64,000 nucleotides of DNA from Formosa sediminum (lineage in GTDB: Bacteria > Bacteroidota > Bacteroidia > Flavobacteriales > Flavobacteriaceae): NCBI RefSeq assembly GCF_007197735.1, contig NZ_CP041637.1:2885001-2949000 (forward strand). Direction: 5' to 3'. The notes beneath the pieces were generated by a model. The model was not told the DNA's origin. It ran no database searches and was given only the letters and a program-made list of their open reading frames with translations. Position 1 is the first letter of the stretch; every line of letters starts with the position of its first letter. Made by a program: the position numbers and the translations under genes. Positions 8,807-17,272 of the stretch are shown here, piece by piece.

Positions 8807-9100
8807 TTAAAGGTTAGTAGTTGAAAGTTTTATAATATAACTCATTACAATAATAACGATATTAATAATAAAAAGCCATTTTTTGATAGATTCTTGGTGT
8901 TTTAGTGTTTTAAAAGCATTTAAAAGTAAAAAAACACCCAACAAAATAAGGGTATATATTGCAGGATACATTTTAAACGCCGCAACAAAATTACCCTGAT
9001 AAATTAAGGCCACAGCTCGTTGTAAACCACAACCTAAACAGTCGTAACCTAAATATTTTTTTGTTAAACATGGTAGCATGTAATCTTCTGGAGATAACAT
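8807..9100 (-). CDS. DUF2752 domain-containing membrane protein
   Basis: A 97-residue membrane protein. The DUF2752 signature CLGCGLQRA is near residues 21-30, followed by two hydrophobic segments. The function of the family is unknown; the conserved cysteines face the start of a membrane helix. It is the first gene of a two-gene unit with the CCC-motif protein. Confidence 0.82.
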   Translation of the reverse strand: MLSPEDYMLPCLTKKYLGYDCLGCGLQRAVALIYQGNFVAAFKMYPAIYTLILLGVFLLLNAFKTLKHQESIKKWLFIINIVIIVMSYIIKLSTTNL

Positions 9101-9183
9101 AAGTGTTGGGTTTGAATTACAAATATAGTATTATAAAGATGTAATTTATAGTGAAGATTTAGAAACTAAATTATATAAAATTG

Positions 9184-9191
9184 TAATTTTG
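9184..9191 (+). promoter_or_regulatory. Putative Bacteroidota -7 box
   Basis: TAATTTTG matches TAnnTTTG exactly. It overlaps a possible TTG start at 9189, and so argues for translation starting at the ATG at 9210 instead. Confidence 0.45.
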
Positions 9192-9209
9192 AAAATTAAA
9201 TTAAAATTT

Positions 9210-9407
9210 ATGAAATCGTCCCAAACCTTAAATTATATATTTATTATATTCGGTATAATAGTATCTATGTACGCAAAAGTAGATGATGCAGAACATACTT
9301 ACCTTTTAATTTTAGGCATTTGTAGTTTACTTTTTGGAGTGTTTAAAATTTCTCAAACCATACCAAGTAAAAAAGATCAAGAAGATAATTTAAATAGTGA
9401 AGATTAA
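9210..9407 (+). CDS. Small membrane protein of unknown function
   Basis: A 65-residue protein with two hydrophobic segments (LNYIFIIFGIIVSMY and YLLILGICSLLFGVF) and an acidic, polar tail. I chose the ATG at 9210 because the upstream TTG at 9189 lies inside a promoter-like box. It ends five bases before the Smr gene, so the two are probably co-transcribed. No family recognised. Confidence 0.65.
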   Translation: MKSSQTLNYIFIIFGIIVSMYAKVDDAEHTYLLILGICSLLFGVFKISQTIPSKKDQEDNLNSED

Positions 9408-9412
9408 TAAAA

Positions 9413-9970
9413 ATGGGATTTAAGAAAGGAGATACAGTTTCTGTTTTAGACGAAAATATGTCCGGAACAGTCTTAAAAATTTCAGGTAGTACGGTTTCCG
9501 TGGAAACTTCAGAAGGCTTTGTTTTAAATTTTGAGTCTCATGAACTTATTAAAATAAAAACAGACACTCAAATTGATGCACAACTTTTTAATGCGAGTTC
9601 TTTAAGTGAAGTTATTTCAGAAAAAGAAGAATATAAACCTAAAAAATCAGTACGAGTTAAACCCAAAGAGCGTTTTGAGCCTACTATGGAAGTAGATTTA
9701 CATATCCATAACCTAACAAAATCTACTAAAAATATGGGTAATTACGATATGCTAACCCTTCAATTAGATACCGCAAAGCATAAATTAGAATACGCTATAA
9801 AACACAGAATACAAAAAATTGTATTTATTCATGGCGTAGGAGAAGGGGTTTTAAGAACAGAATTAGAATACCTTTTTAATCGCTACGATAATTTAAAATA
9901 TTACGATGCTAATTATCAGAAATATGGTGTTGGTGCTACCGAAGTATATATTTTTCAGAATGTAAAATAA
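9413..9970 (+). CDS. Smr-domain protein
   Basis: A 185-residue protein. The N-terminal 60 residues form a small beta-rich, KOW/SH3-like region (GDTVSVLDENMSGTVLKI). The Smr domain covers about residues 95-185, with the LDLHIH-type start VDLHIHN (near 99) and the HGVGEGVLR motif (near 142). Smr domains, as in the MutS2 C terminus, are endonuclease or RNA/DNA-binding modules; some cleave mRNA on stalled ribosomes. The specific role here is not evident. Confidence 0.85.
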   Translation: MGFKKGDTVSVLDENMSGTVLKISGSTVSVETSEGFVLNFESHELIKIKTDTQIDAQLFNASSLSEVISEKEEYKPKKSVRVKPKERFEPTMEVDLHIHNLTKSTKNMGNYDMLTLQLDTAKHKLEYAIKHRIQKIVFIHGVGEGVLRTELEYLFNRYDNLKYYDANYQKYGVGATEVYIFQNVK

Positions 9971-9997
9971 AATACAATTATTTTAAAACTTACAAAA

Positions 9998-10031
9998 AAA
10001 GCGAACACATTTCAAAAAATAAGTTCGCTTT
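9998..10031 (-). terminator. Terminator between the Smr gene and the 483-residue gene
   Basis: AAAGCGAAC pairs with GTTCGCTTT over a 16-base loop. The uninterrupted T run lies on the minus strand, so it mainly serves the minus-strand gene that stops at 10054. Confidence 0.65.
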
Positions 10032-10053
10032 CTATTTATATATAATGTAGGTA

Positions 10054-11505
10054 TTATTTTTCTGTTCTTACATTATCCGGATTACAGCTAAATAATCGTT
10101 TTTGTTTAATTAAGTTGGCAATACCTTCAGGTAACATATTTTCCCAGCCTGGTTCATTGGTTGCTATTTTCTTGAGGACTTCTCTAGAAAATACAGAAAG
10201 AATCGTTGGATCGTAATCTGAAATATCTACAACTTTACCATTGTATTTAAAGAATTTATATAATTCTTTCATACGTGGGTGTACTTTTAGATTTTCACTA
10301 TCTGTAATTTTACCATTTTCATCGGTCATTGGGTACAGATACACACGAAGATCTTTAAAGAATAATTTACCAAAGGCTTCTAAAATACCTCCACTTAAAT
10401 GACGATAATATTTCTCATCAAAAATATCTATAAGGTTATTTACTCCCATGGCTAATCCCATACGGTTTTTAGAGTATTGTGAGAAGTATTCAACCAACTT
10501 ATAATATTCTTGAAAATTGGAAATTAAAACCGTTTGTCCTAAAGAACATAATAGTTTAGCACGATCTAAGAAATCTTGTTCATCAATTTCACCTTCAGCC
10601 CTTAAATTGGATAATGTAATCTCAAAAATAACTTTTGTATTATTCTCATCAACTTTATTCTCTTTAATAAACATGTCGTACGACTTATGAAATAAATCCA
10701 TGTTTACCTTAGTTACTGGTCTATAACTACCACGTAATGCTAAAATGTTTTTCTTATATAATACACGTGCTGGTAACACATTGTTTCCGTCCGGATCAAA
10801 CATTACAGCATCTGTCATTCCATTTTTTACTAATTGTAAACTCATTAAACGGTTGTCTACATTTTCAAAAATTGGTCCAGAAAAATTAATGGTATCAATC
10901 TCTAATTGATCTTTATCTAAATGGTCGTATAAATATCGTAATAATTTTTTTGGTTCGTTATATTTATAAAATGCACCATAAATTAAGTTAGTTCCTAAAA
11001 CACCAAGAGTTTCTTGTTGCAATCTAGCATCAGTCTCTTTAAATCTTAGGTGAAGTGTAATTTCGTTATATTCTTGATCTGGCTCGACTTGATAACGTAT
11101 GCCAACCCAACCATGACCTTTAAATTGTTTTGCAAAATCAATAGTAGTAACTGTATTTGCAAATGAAAAAAACATTTTATTAGGATGTTTATCTCGTGTA
11201 ATACGTTCTTCAATTAATTTAATTTCGTATTCAAGCATTTTCATCAAACGCGCCTCTGTTACATATCGGCCATCAGCTTCAACGCCATATACCGCATCAC
11301 TAAAAGATTTGTCATAAGCAGACATCGCTTTTGCTATAGTTCCCGAGGCACCACCAGCTCTAAAAAAATGTCTAACGGTTTCTTGACCGGCCCCAATCTC
11401 TGCAAACGTACCATAAATGTTTTCATTTAAATTGATTCGAAGTGCTTTCGCCTTTAATGAAGGGATATCTTCAATCTTTTTGTCTCCTATCAGGGTGATT
11501 TCCAT
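10054..11505 (-). CDS. Conserved Bacteroidota protein of unknown function
   Basis: A 483-residue soluble protein without signal peptide. The N-terminal region is highly patterned (LNENIYGTFAEIGAGQETVRHFF in pieces, residues 26-50, then GGASGTIAKAMSAYDK). I recall close homologues across Flavobacteriia, sometimes labelled nicotinate-nucleotide adenylyltransferase. The protein has no (T/H)xGH nucleotidyl-transferase motif or ISSTxxR motif, so that label is not supported here. A GAGQE element near residue 38 could be part of a nucleotide- or cofactor-binding loop, but this is a guess. Monocistronic. Confidence 0.8.
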   Translation of the reverse strand: MEITLIGDKKIEDIPSLKAKALRINLNENIYGTFAEIGAGQETVRHFFRAGGASGTIAKAMSAYDKSFSDAVYGVEADGRYVTEARLMKMLEYEIKLIEERITRDKHPNKMFFSFANTVTTIDFAKQFKGHGWVGIRYQVEPDQEYNEITLHLRFKETDARLQQETLGVLGTNLIYGAFYKYNEPKKLLRYLYDHLDKDQLEIDTINFSGPIFENVDNRLMSLQLVKNGMTDAVMFDPDGNNVLPARVLYKKNILALRGSYRPVTKVNMDLFHKSYDMFIKENKVDENNTKVIFEITLSNLRAEGEIDEQDFLDRAKLLCSLGQTVLISNFQEYYKLVEYFSQYSKNRMGLAMGVNNLIDIFDEKYYRHLSGGILEAFGKLFFKDLRVYLYPMTDENGKITDSENLKVHPRMKELYKFFKYNGKVVDISDYDPTILSVFSREVLKKIATNEPGWENMLPEGIANLIKQKRLFSCNPDNVRTEK

Positions 11506-11577
11506 GTATAAATGTAGATTAGTATGTGTGTCTCATACAAAGGTATTAAATTAGCCTTCGAAACAAAAAAATAAGTC

Positions 11578-11585
11578 TATTTTTG
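11578..11585 (+). promoter_or_regulatory. Putative Bacteroidota -7 box
   Basis: TATTTTTG is an exact TAnnTTTG match, 19 bases before the TTG start codon of the metallo-hydrolase gene. It supports a very short leader and hence that start. Confidence 0.45.
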
Positions 11586-11604
11586 TAGTAAATCTTTAAC
11601 CGTT

Positions 11605-12366
11605 TTGAAAATTACTTTTTTAGGTACTGGAACATCTCAAGGCATCCCAATAATTGGTAGTAATCATCCCGTTTGTTTAAGTCAAGATCCTAAAGATAAA
11701 CGACTACGCGTGTCGGCTTTAATTGAATGGGACGATTTTACATACGTTATTGATTGTGGTCCTGATTTTAGACAACAAATGCTAACTAATAACGTTCAAA
11801 AAATTGATGGAATCTTATTTACTCATGAACATGCCGATCATACTGCTGGTTTAGACGATATTAGACCCTTCTTTTTTAGACAAGGCGATATTGATATTTA
11901 TGGACACAAACGTGTTTTAGATGGATTAGCTGTACGTTTTAATTATATATTTACTACCGAAAACAAATATCCAGGAGCTCCAAATGTTACCCCGCATAAC
12001 ATTATTAACGCTCCATTTAAACTTAAAAATTTAGATGTTGTTCCTATTAATGGAATGCACAATACACTACAAGTATTTGGATTTCGATTTAAAGATTTTG
12101 CGTATTTAACAGATATGAAAACTGTTGACGATGCTGAAATAGAAAAGCTTAAAGGTGTAAAAGTTTTAGTAGTAAATGCATTACGAAAAGAACCGCATAT
12201 TTCTCATTTTAATCTTGAAGAAGCTTTAAATTTTATTTCTAAAGTAAATCCAGAACAAGCTTACTTAACACATATTAGTCATTTACTCGGTTTTCATGAA
12301 ACTACCGAAAAAGAATTACCTGAAAATGTGTTTTTAGCCTACGACAACCTCCAAATAATTATATAA
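11605..12366 (+). CDS. MBL-fold metallo-hydrolase (PhnP-like)
   Basis: A 253-residue metallo-beta-lactamase-fold enzyme starting at TTG. It shows FLGTGTSQGIP (4-14), the metal site THEHADHTAGLDD (near 72-84), GMHNT, YLTDM and a late HISHLLGFH region. It resembles PhnP/cyclic phosphodiesterase-like and tRNase Z-related hydrolases, so a phosphodiester substrate is likely but unproven. No ATG occurs near the conserved N terminus, and the promoter-like box supports the TTG. Its stop overlaps the next start (TAATG). Confidence 0.88.
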   Translation: MKITFLGTGTSQGIPIIGSNHPVCLSQDPKDKRLRVSALIEWDDFTYVIDCGPDFRQQMLTNNVQKIDGILFTHEHADHTAGLDDIRPFFFRQGDIDIYGHKRVLDGLAVRFNYIFTTENKYPGAPNVTPHNIINAPFKLKNLDVVPINGMHNTLQVFGFRFKDFAYLTDMKTVDDAEIEKLKGVKVLVVNALRKEPHISHFNLEEALNFISKVNPEQAYLTHISHLLGFHETTEKELPENVFLAYDNLQIII

Positions 12367-12863
12367 TGAAGCAGAGAATTTTTATGTACCTCTTTATTTT
12401 TTCATTACTTCTAATTTTATTTCAATATGTAAATTCGAAGAATGTTTTTGAAGATGACATTAGAACTATTGAAAAAAGTAATGCAAGAGTAGAAACATTA
12501 ACAGATTCTATTACGGTATTAGAAGATAAGATTTTTGAATTATCGCATTTTAATATTGAAAATAATGAAGATGCTATTACTTATTTTGAAAATAAAGGAT
12601 TAAATGTAGATACCTTGATACCATTTATAAAAGATGCCATCTACAATAATAATGTAAAGGGAGGAAATCCTTTAATCCCTTATGCAGCAAACGAAGGAAA
12701 ATCTATGTTAATAAATTCTATAAAAGTCTTAAACCATAAATGGTTAATTACTGATTTTTCTGATGGTATATTCTGGGGTGAATTACTTGTAAAATACGAA
12801 GTGATTAACCAGAATGAAGTTACTTTTGAAGTGATAGACTCCTTATTGTATCCGTTAAGATAA
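12366..12863 (+). CDS. Membrane-anchored hypothetical protein
   Basis: A 165-residue protein with one N-terminal hydrophobic segment (FMYLFIFSLLLILFQYV, residues 6-22), then a likely coiled coil (RTIEKSNARVETLTDSITVLEDKI, about 33-58 in pieces) and a compact C-terminal domain. I recall similar proteins in Flavobacteriaceae labelled hydrolase, but I see no catalytic motif. It overlaps the metallo-hydrolase stop by one base, which indicates translational coupling. Confidence 0.72.
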   Translation: MKQRIFMYLFIFSLLLILFQYVNSKNVFEDDIRTIEKSNARVETLTDSITVLEDKIFELSHFNIENNEDAITYFENKGLNVDTLIPFIKDAIYNNNVKGGNPLIPYAANEGKSMLINSIKVLNHKWLITDFSDGIFWGELLVKYEVINQNEVTFEVIDSLLYPLR

Positions 12864-12882
12864 TTGTATTACATATAAATTT

Positions 12883-12920
12883 AAAAGTCTCAATACATAT
12901 AACTTATTGAGACTTTTTTT
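12883..12920. terminator. Bidirectional terminator
   Basis: AAAAGTCTCAATA pairs with TATTGAGACTTTT over a short loop and is flanked by T and A runs. It separates the convergent units ending at 12863 and 12935. Confidence 0.85.
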
Positions 12921-12934
12921 ATTTAATTGTTAAT

Positions 12935-13585
12935 CTAAATTAACTTAGATAACCATGTTTTAAAATCGTGAAAATTTTGAGGCGCTACACCATGTCCTAC
13001 AGGATACTCATGATATTCATGCTTAATATGTAACCCATCTAACACAGCAGGTGTTTTTCTTGCCCAATCTACAGGTATTACCTGATCTACACTGCCATGT
13101 GAACAGAAAAAATTTAAATGCTTATAATCATCTGTATTGTGATTTGTAGGGATAATCGCAGAATTTATGTAACCACTTAAAGCTATAATATTATTAACTT
13201 TTTCAGGATAAGTTAAAGCTACAGCATAGCTTAAAATACTTCCTTGACTAAATCCTAAAAGTGTGACATTATCTTTATTTACAGGATAATGCTCAATCAC
13301 TTCATCTATAAATGTTGCTATTAAATCTCTAGACGTTTTAGCTTGCTCGTCGTCACTCCATTTTCCGTTTTCTTCATCAAAATTAATAGCATACCAAGCG
13401 TTGCCATATGGTTGCATTGCAAAAGGTGCACGCACTGAAATTACATATAATTCTTGTGGTAATTCTGATGCAAATGCAAATAAATCGTTTTCATCGCTAC
13501 CATAACCATGAAACATAATTAATAGGGGAGCGTTGGCCTTCAATGAAGAAGGTCTTGTTATGTGATATAAACTTAAATCTTTCAT
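12935..13585 (-). CDS. Alpha/beta hydrolase, phospholipase/carboxylesterase family
   Basis: A 216-residue alpha/beta hydrolase. It has the oxyanion region FHGYGSDENDL (near 25-35), the nucleophile elbow LLGFSQGS (near 108-115), a late aspartate in GSVDQVIPV and the catalytic histidine in PVGHGVAPQ. The length and motifs match the carboxylesterase/lysophospholipase family (COG0400). It is the last gene of a minus-strand operon, directly abutting the small membrane protein gene. Confidence 0.9.
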   Translation of the reverse strand: MKDLSLYHITRPSSLKANAPLLIMFHGYGSDENDLFAFASELPQELYVISVRAPFAMQPYGNAWYAINFDEENGKWSDDEQAKTSRDLIATFIDEVIEHYPVNKDNVTLLGFSQGSILSYAVALTYPEKVNNIIALSGYINSAIIPTNHNTDDYKHLNFFCSHGSVDQVIPVDWARKTPAVLDGLHIKHEYHEYPVGHGVAPQNFHDFKTWLSKLI

Positions 13586-13912
13586 CTATCTAACGTTTCT
13601 AAACCATTCTTGAAAATATTCACCAATATATGGAACAAGTTTCTTTTGTCCCATTATTACATGGTAAAAAGCATAGAGCCAACAAGCAAAAGTTATAAAC
13701 CAACATACAGTACCTAACCAACTATTTAAATATTTTTCTACAAGTTGAGAGATAGAAAGCATAATTACCAACCCTAACATTTGTCTGATATGAAATGAAG
13801 TAAATGTATTGCGTTTTTCAAGATTCATAATTATAGCAATAATTAATCCTACAAAAGTTAAATAACTAATTACGGCTAAATTTTTACCTTCATTAACGGT
13901 TTGTTTTATCAT
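13586..13912 (-). CDS. DUF4870/Tic20-like small membrane protein
   Basis: A 108-residue protein with three hydrophobic segments. Features such as SYLTFVGLIIAIIMN, SFHIRQMLGL and a C-terminal AFYHVIMGQKKLVPYIGEYF resemble DUF4870/Tic20-like proteins. No function is established for the family in bacteria. Its start overlaps the stop of the dihydroorotase-like gene by one base, and its stop abuts the hydrolase start. Co-translation within one operon is therefore likely. Confidence 0.75.
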   Translation of the reverse strand: MIKQTVNEGKNLAVISYLTFVGLIIAIIMNLEKRNTFTSFHIRQMLGLVIMLSISQLVEKYLNSWLGTVCWFITFACWLYAFYHVIMGQKKLVPYIGEYFQEWFRNVR

Positions 13913-15171
13913 TATTTTGTGTTTAATACCAATTGGTTATTATTACATACTCCGTAGGTTTTTCCTTTTAATTTTTCGCCTTCAAAAATGGCGTTTTTGG
14001 ATTTGGATATGATGTCTTGAGTTGTAAATATATATTGAGAATCTGGGTTAAATAAAGTTAAATTTGCAATATTCCCTACATTAATAGTTGTACTCTCTGC
14101 ACCAAAACGCTGTTTTCCTTGAGTTAATAAAGCAATAGTTTGTTCTAGTGAAAATAAGTTATGTAATGCTCCAAAGGCACTTTCTAAACCTATAGTACCA
14201 TAAGCAGCATAATCAAATTCTACTTTCTTTTCTTCAATATTTAACGGATTGTGATCGCTAGTAACCATATCGATAGTACCGTCTTTAACTCCAGCAAGTA
14301 ATGCTTCTACATCACTGTTTATACGTAAAGGGGGTAACACCTTATAATGCGTATTAAACTCTTGTAAAACACTATCATTAAAGTATAAATTATGAATAGC
14401 TACACTACAACTAACATCTAATTGTTTTAATTTAGCTGCTCTAATAAGCGCTACAGATTTTGCTGTTGAGACCGTTGGAATGTGAAGTTTACCTCCAGTA
14501 TATTCTAATAAAAACAAATCGCGAGCAATTTGCAATTCTTCGGCTAAAGCTGGTATACCTTTTAATCCTAAAGTGGTGCTGGTTATATGCTCATTCATCA
14601 CACCTTTTCCAGCAATACCATTATCTTGAGGAAAAGAGCAAACTAATCCATTAAAATTACTTGCATATTGTAAGGCAATTTTCATGAGGTTTGCATTACT
14701 AATGGGCTTTTTATAATCGTAATATGCAACAGCTCCAGCAGTTTTCATGTCGTATAATTCTGCTAAATCTATACCATTACTTGCTTTGGTTAAAGCGCCA
14801 ATTGGCAATACATTAACAGCGTGTCCTAATGCACGACTACTTACAAATGTAATATCACTATTAGAGTCTATAACAGGATTACTATTTGCATTTAATGCTA
14901 CAGTAGTAAAACCAGAATACGCCGCAGTTTTTAATCCGTTAGCAATTGTTTCACGTTCTTCTAATCCAGGTTCACCAAAACTTACACTACTATCAAACCA
15001 ACCTTGAGATACATGTAAATTGTCTAATGTAATTTCTTGATAATTGTTTGGATTTTCTAAAGAAGTTCCAATGTTGGAAATACTGCCTTGTTCTACTAAA
15101 ATATCAAGAGTTTTATTGTGAAACTCACTGTTAGTATCAATAATAGTTGCAGATTTTATAAGTACGTTCAT
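13912..15171 (-). CDS. Dihydroorotase-like protein with lost metal ligands
   Basis: A 419-residue amidohydrolase-fold protein aligning along its whole length with multifunctional-complex-type dihydroorotases: GFTTVALNANSNPV (88-100), GVMNEHITS and LGLKGIPALAEE (about 190-212). Key residues are changed. The usual DxHxHFREPG reads DSSVSFGEPG (60-69), the HxED position reads CSFPQD (178-183), and the H(I/V)xHxST position reads HIPTVST (230-236). D306-H307 of the TDHxPH site remains (TSDHNP). It is therefore probably catalytically inactive, as described for the PyrC' proteins that support aspartate transcarbamoylase in some bacteria. It overlaps the BatA-domain gene by four bases. Confidence 0.85.
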   Translation of the reverse strand: MNVLIKSATIIDTNSEFHNKTLDILVEQGSISNIGTSLENPNNYQEITLDNLHVSQGWFDSSVSFGEPGLEERETIANGLKTAAYSGFTTVALNANSNPVIDSNSDITFVSSRALGHAVNVLPIGALTKASNGIDLAELYDMKTAGAVAYYDYKKPISNANLMKIALQYASNFNGLVCSFPQDNGIAGKGVMNEHITSTTLGLKGIPALAEELQIARDLFLLEYTGGKLHIPTVSTAKSVALIRAAKLKQLDVSCSVAIHNLYFNDSVLQEFNTHYKVLPPLRINSDVEALLAGVKDGTIDMVTSDHNPLNIEEKKVEFDYAAYGTIGLESAFGALHNLFSLEQTIALLTQGKQRFGAESTTINVGNIANLTLFNPDSQYIFTTQDIISKSKNAIFEGEKLKGKTYGVCNNNQLVLNTK

Positions 15172-17093
15172 TTAAAATATTTTAAGATGAGCATTTCAAG
15201 CATCAAAAAGGCCAATGCAAAAATAATAAACCATTTCCATAGCTCGTTAATTTTTGTATTACTTTTTAAGGTATCAAAAAGACTCGGTATTGAGTTGCTA
15301 ATAGTTACATGTTTAAGTGTAGAAATGTCCTGATATTCTAATTTACTTTCTTTTCGATCGTAATTAAAACTTATATTTTTAAGCGTTTCTAACTTGTTTT
15401 TTACACTATAAATACCAGCTTGTTCTGGATTATTTTGTGTAGTGATACTCACTTTTTTATTAAAGTATTGTTGCTGAGGAATAAAGTTTGTATTGGAATT
15501 CTCTATAGATAAAATTTCATCTTGATTTAGTGTAACATCAATATCAAAACTATTAAGATTACCAATGGTGTAAAACAATTTAGGATGTTGTAAACTTTGC
15601 ATAGCCATTTTATAAAAAGTAGGAACTATAATAGCCCAATTTTTAAAATTTGACACGTCTGAATTTATAGGAGATGTAAACAAAAACAGATTAGAAAACT
15701 GCGTTAAAAATGGTGAACCATCTTCAAAACTTAAAGCCGCACTTCCGGCAGCTTCATTTACAGTATAAAACTGACTAACTTTTGGATATTGAAAATTTTG
15801 AACTTGTTTTTCAAATACATCATTTTTATAAATAGGATGCGAATAATTTATAGATGTAATACGTTTTTCAGAATTAAATAAGGTTTTATATCTGGTGTTA
15901 TAATTAGCAAGTAAAGTACTATATGCACTTGTATTTAATTGAGTAGAAGGAATAACAATTAATGTTCCGCCTTGATCTGTGAACGTCTTTAATACATTAA
16001 TTAAGCTGTTTGAAATGTCCTTAAGCTCATTTAAAATAATTGTATGCTGCGTTTCAATACTATTATAATTAAGGTTTTGTGCAGATGTAGACGTGAAATT
16101 AAATTCGTCTGGAGTAAAAATTTTACTCAAAAAAGCATCGTCGCTTTCACTAATACTTAATACATTAAGTTTAGAAGGTGTATTAATATTAAAATATAAC
16201 GTATTGTCAAATTGTAAACCAGAATCTTCAATACTAAAAACACCATTTATCACAGTTTTACTAGGAATGGTAAATTGAGTTTCTGCTTGTTCTACAATCG
16301 ATACTGCAGATTTTGCTATTAATTTATCATTATTATGTAATGCAATCGATACATTTTCTACAGGTTCGCCATAATTTTTTAAGGTTAAAGTTAATTCTGT
16401 TTGTAACGGATCACTCTTAGAAATATATACACTATCTAAAGCAATATTATTAGTATTAGTTGGTGTAAGTTTAACTAAATTAACCTGAATTAATGTGTCT
16501 TCAGGAATTGAAAAAGGAGACTCTAACTGTTGAAAATCTGATATAAAAACAAGTTGTTTTTGTGTGGCAGATGTGTTGCTAAATAATGATTTACTTTTTA
16601 ACACAGCAGCGTTATAAGACAAAGGATTTGTTGTATAAGAGAGCTGTAACAAATCATTTTGTATGGCATTTATAGTGGTGTTTTTATACACCGCATCATG
16701 GGTTACTAAGGTGATCGTTTTATTAAAATCTGTTTCTAAAATTAAATCCTGTATAGCACGATCAAACAAATTACCTTGCGGCCCACGTTGTTGTAAACTA
16801 AACGAGTTATCTAAAAAAACTACAGTTTCTTTCGCACTATTTATAGTGTTTTTTTTGGATGTAAAAGGCTGAGAAAAAGCTAATATAGCACACGCAAGTA
16901 AAAGTAACCGTGTAAGTAAAAGTAACCATTTTTTTAATTGTGAACTTTTACGTGTTTGTTGTGAAATTGTTTTTAAAATGGCAACATTTGTAAAAGCCTC
17001 TATTTTAAATCTACGAAGCTGAAATAAATGAATAATAATAGGAATAATTAATAAAAAAAGAGCGTAAAGAAGTTCTGGGTGTTTAAACTGCAT
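15168..17093 (-). CDS. BatA-domain (aerotolerance-type) membrane protein
   Basis: A 641-residue protein starting MQFKHPELLYAL, the typical BatA N terminus. Two helices follow (LYALFLLIIPIIIHLFQL and WLLLLTRLLLLACAIL). Next comes a VWA-like domain with a MIDAS-type DNSFS near residue 95, a long periplasmic part, and a C-terminal helix (FIIFALAFLMLEMLIL). I chose the ATG at 17093; a start at 17159 would add 22 residues before this conserved beginning. BatA-type proteins are anchored envelope proteins of uncertain role. First gene of the operon with the dihydroorotase-like gene. Confidence 0.88.
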   Translation of the reverse strand: MQFKHPELLYALFLLIIPIIIHLFQLRRFKIEAFTNVAILKTISQQTRKSSQLKKWLLLLTRLLLLACAILAFSQPFTSKKNTINSAKETVVFLDNSFSLQQRGPQGNLFDRAIQDLILETDFNKTITLVTHDAVYKNTTINAIQNDLLQLSYTTNPLSYNAAVLKSKSLFSNTSATQKQLVFISDFQQLESPFSIPEDTLIQVNLVKLTPTNTNNIALDSVYISKSDPLQTELTLTLKNYGEPVENVSIALHNNDKLIAKSAVSIVEQAETQFTIPSKTVINGVFSIEDSGLQFDNTLYFNINTPSKLNVLSISESDDAFLSKIFTPDEFNFTSTSAQNLNYNSIETQHTIILNELKDISNSLINVLKTFTDQGGTLIVIPSTQLNTSAYSTLLANYNTRYKTLFNSEKRITSINYSHPIYKNDVFEKQVQNFQYPKVSQFYTVNEAAGSAALSFEDGSPFLTQFSNLFLFTSPINSDVSNFKNWAIIVPTFYKMAMQSLQHPKLFYTIGNLNSFDIDVTLNQDEILSIENSNTNFIPQQQYFNKKVSITTQNNPEQAGIYSVKNKLETLKNISFNYDRKESKLEYQDISTLKHVTISNSIPSLFDTLKSNTKINELWKWFIIFALAFLMLEMLILKYFK

Positions 17094-17213
17094 TCCTAAA
17101 ATATGTTTGTCAAAGATACTAATTGCAGACATAATTAATAATAAAAATTTAAAATTCAATTAAAAACTTAATCGGTCTCTGTTTATCATATATTCTTTTA
17201 ACAAAAAGTTATA

Positions 17214-17242
17214 TTGTTTTTTTGTAACAGATTGTAATTTTG
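17214..17242 (+). promoter_or_regulatory. Putative Bacteroidota promoter of the M61-like protease gene
   Basis: TTG at 17214-17216 and TAATTTTG at 17235-17242 are separated by 18 bases. This is close to the known -33 TTG / -7 TAnnTTTG arrangement. It lies 30 bases before the ATG. Confidence 0.6.
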
Positions 17243-17272
17243 AAATACCAATAAAGAAAACAAATAAAATTC

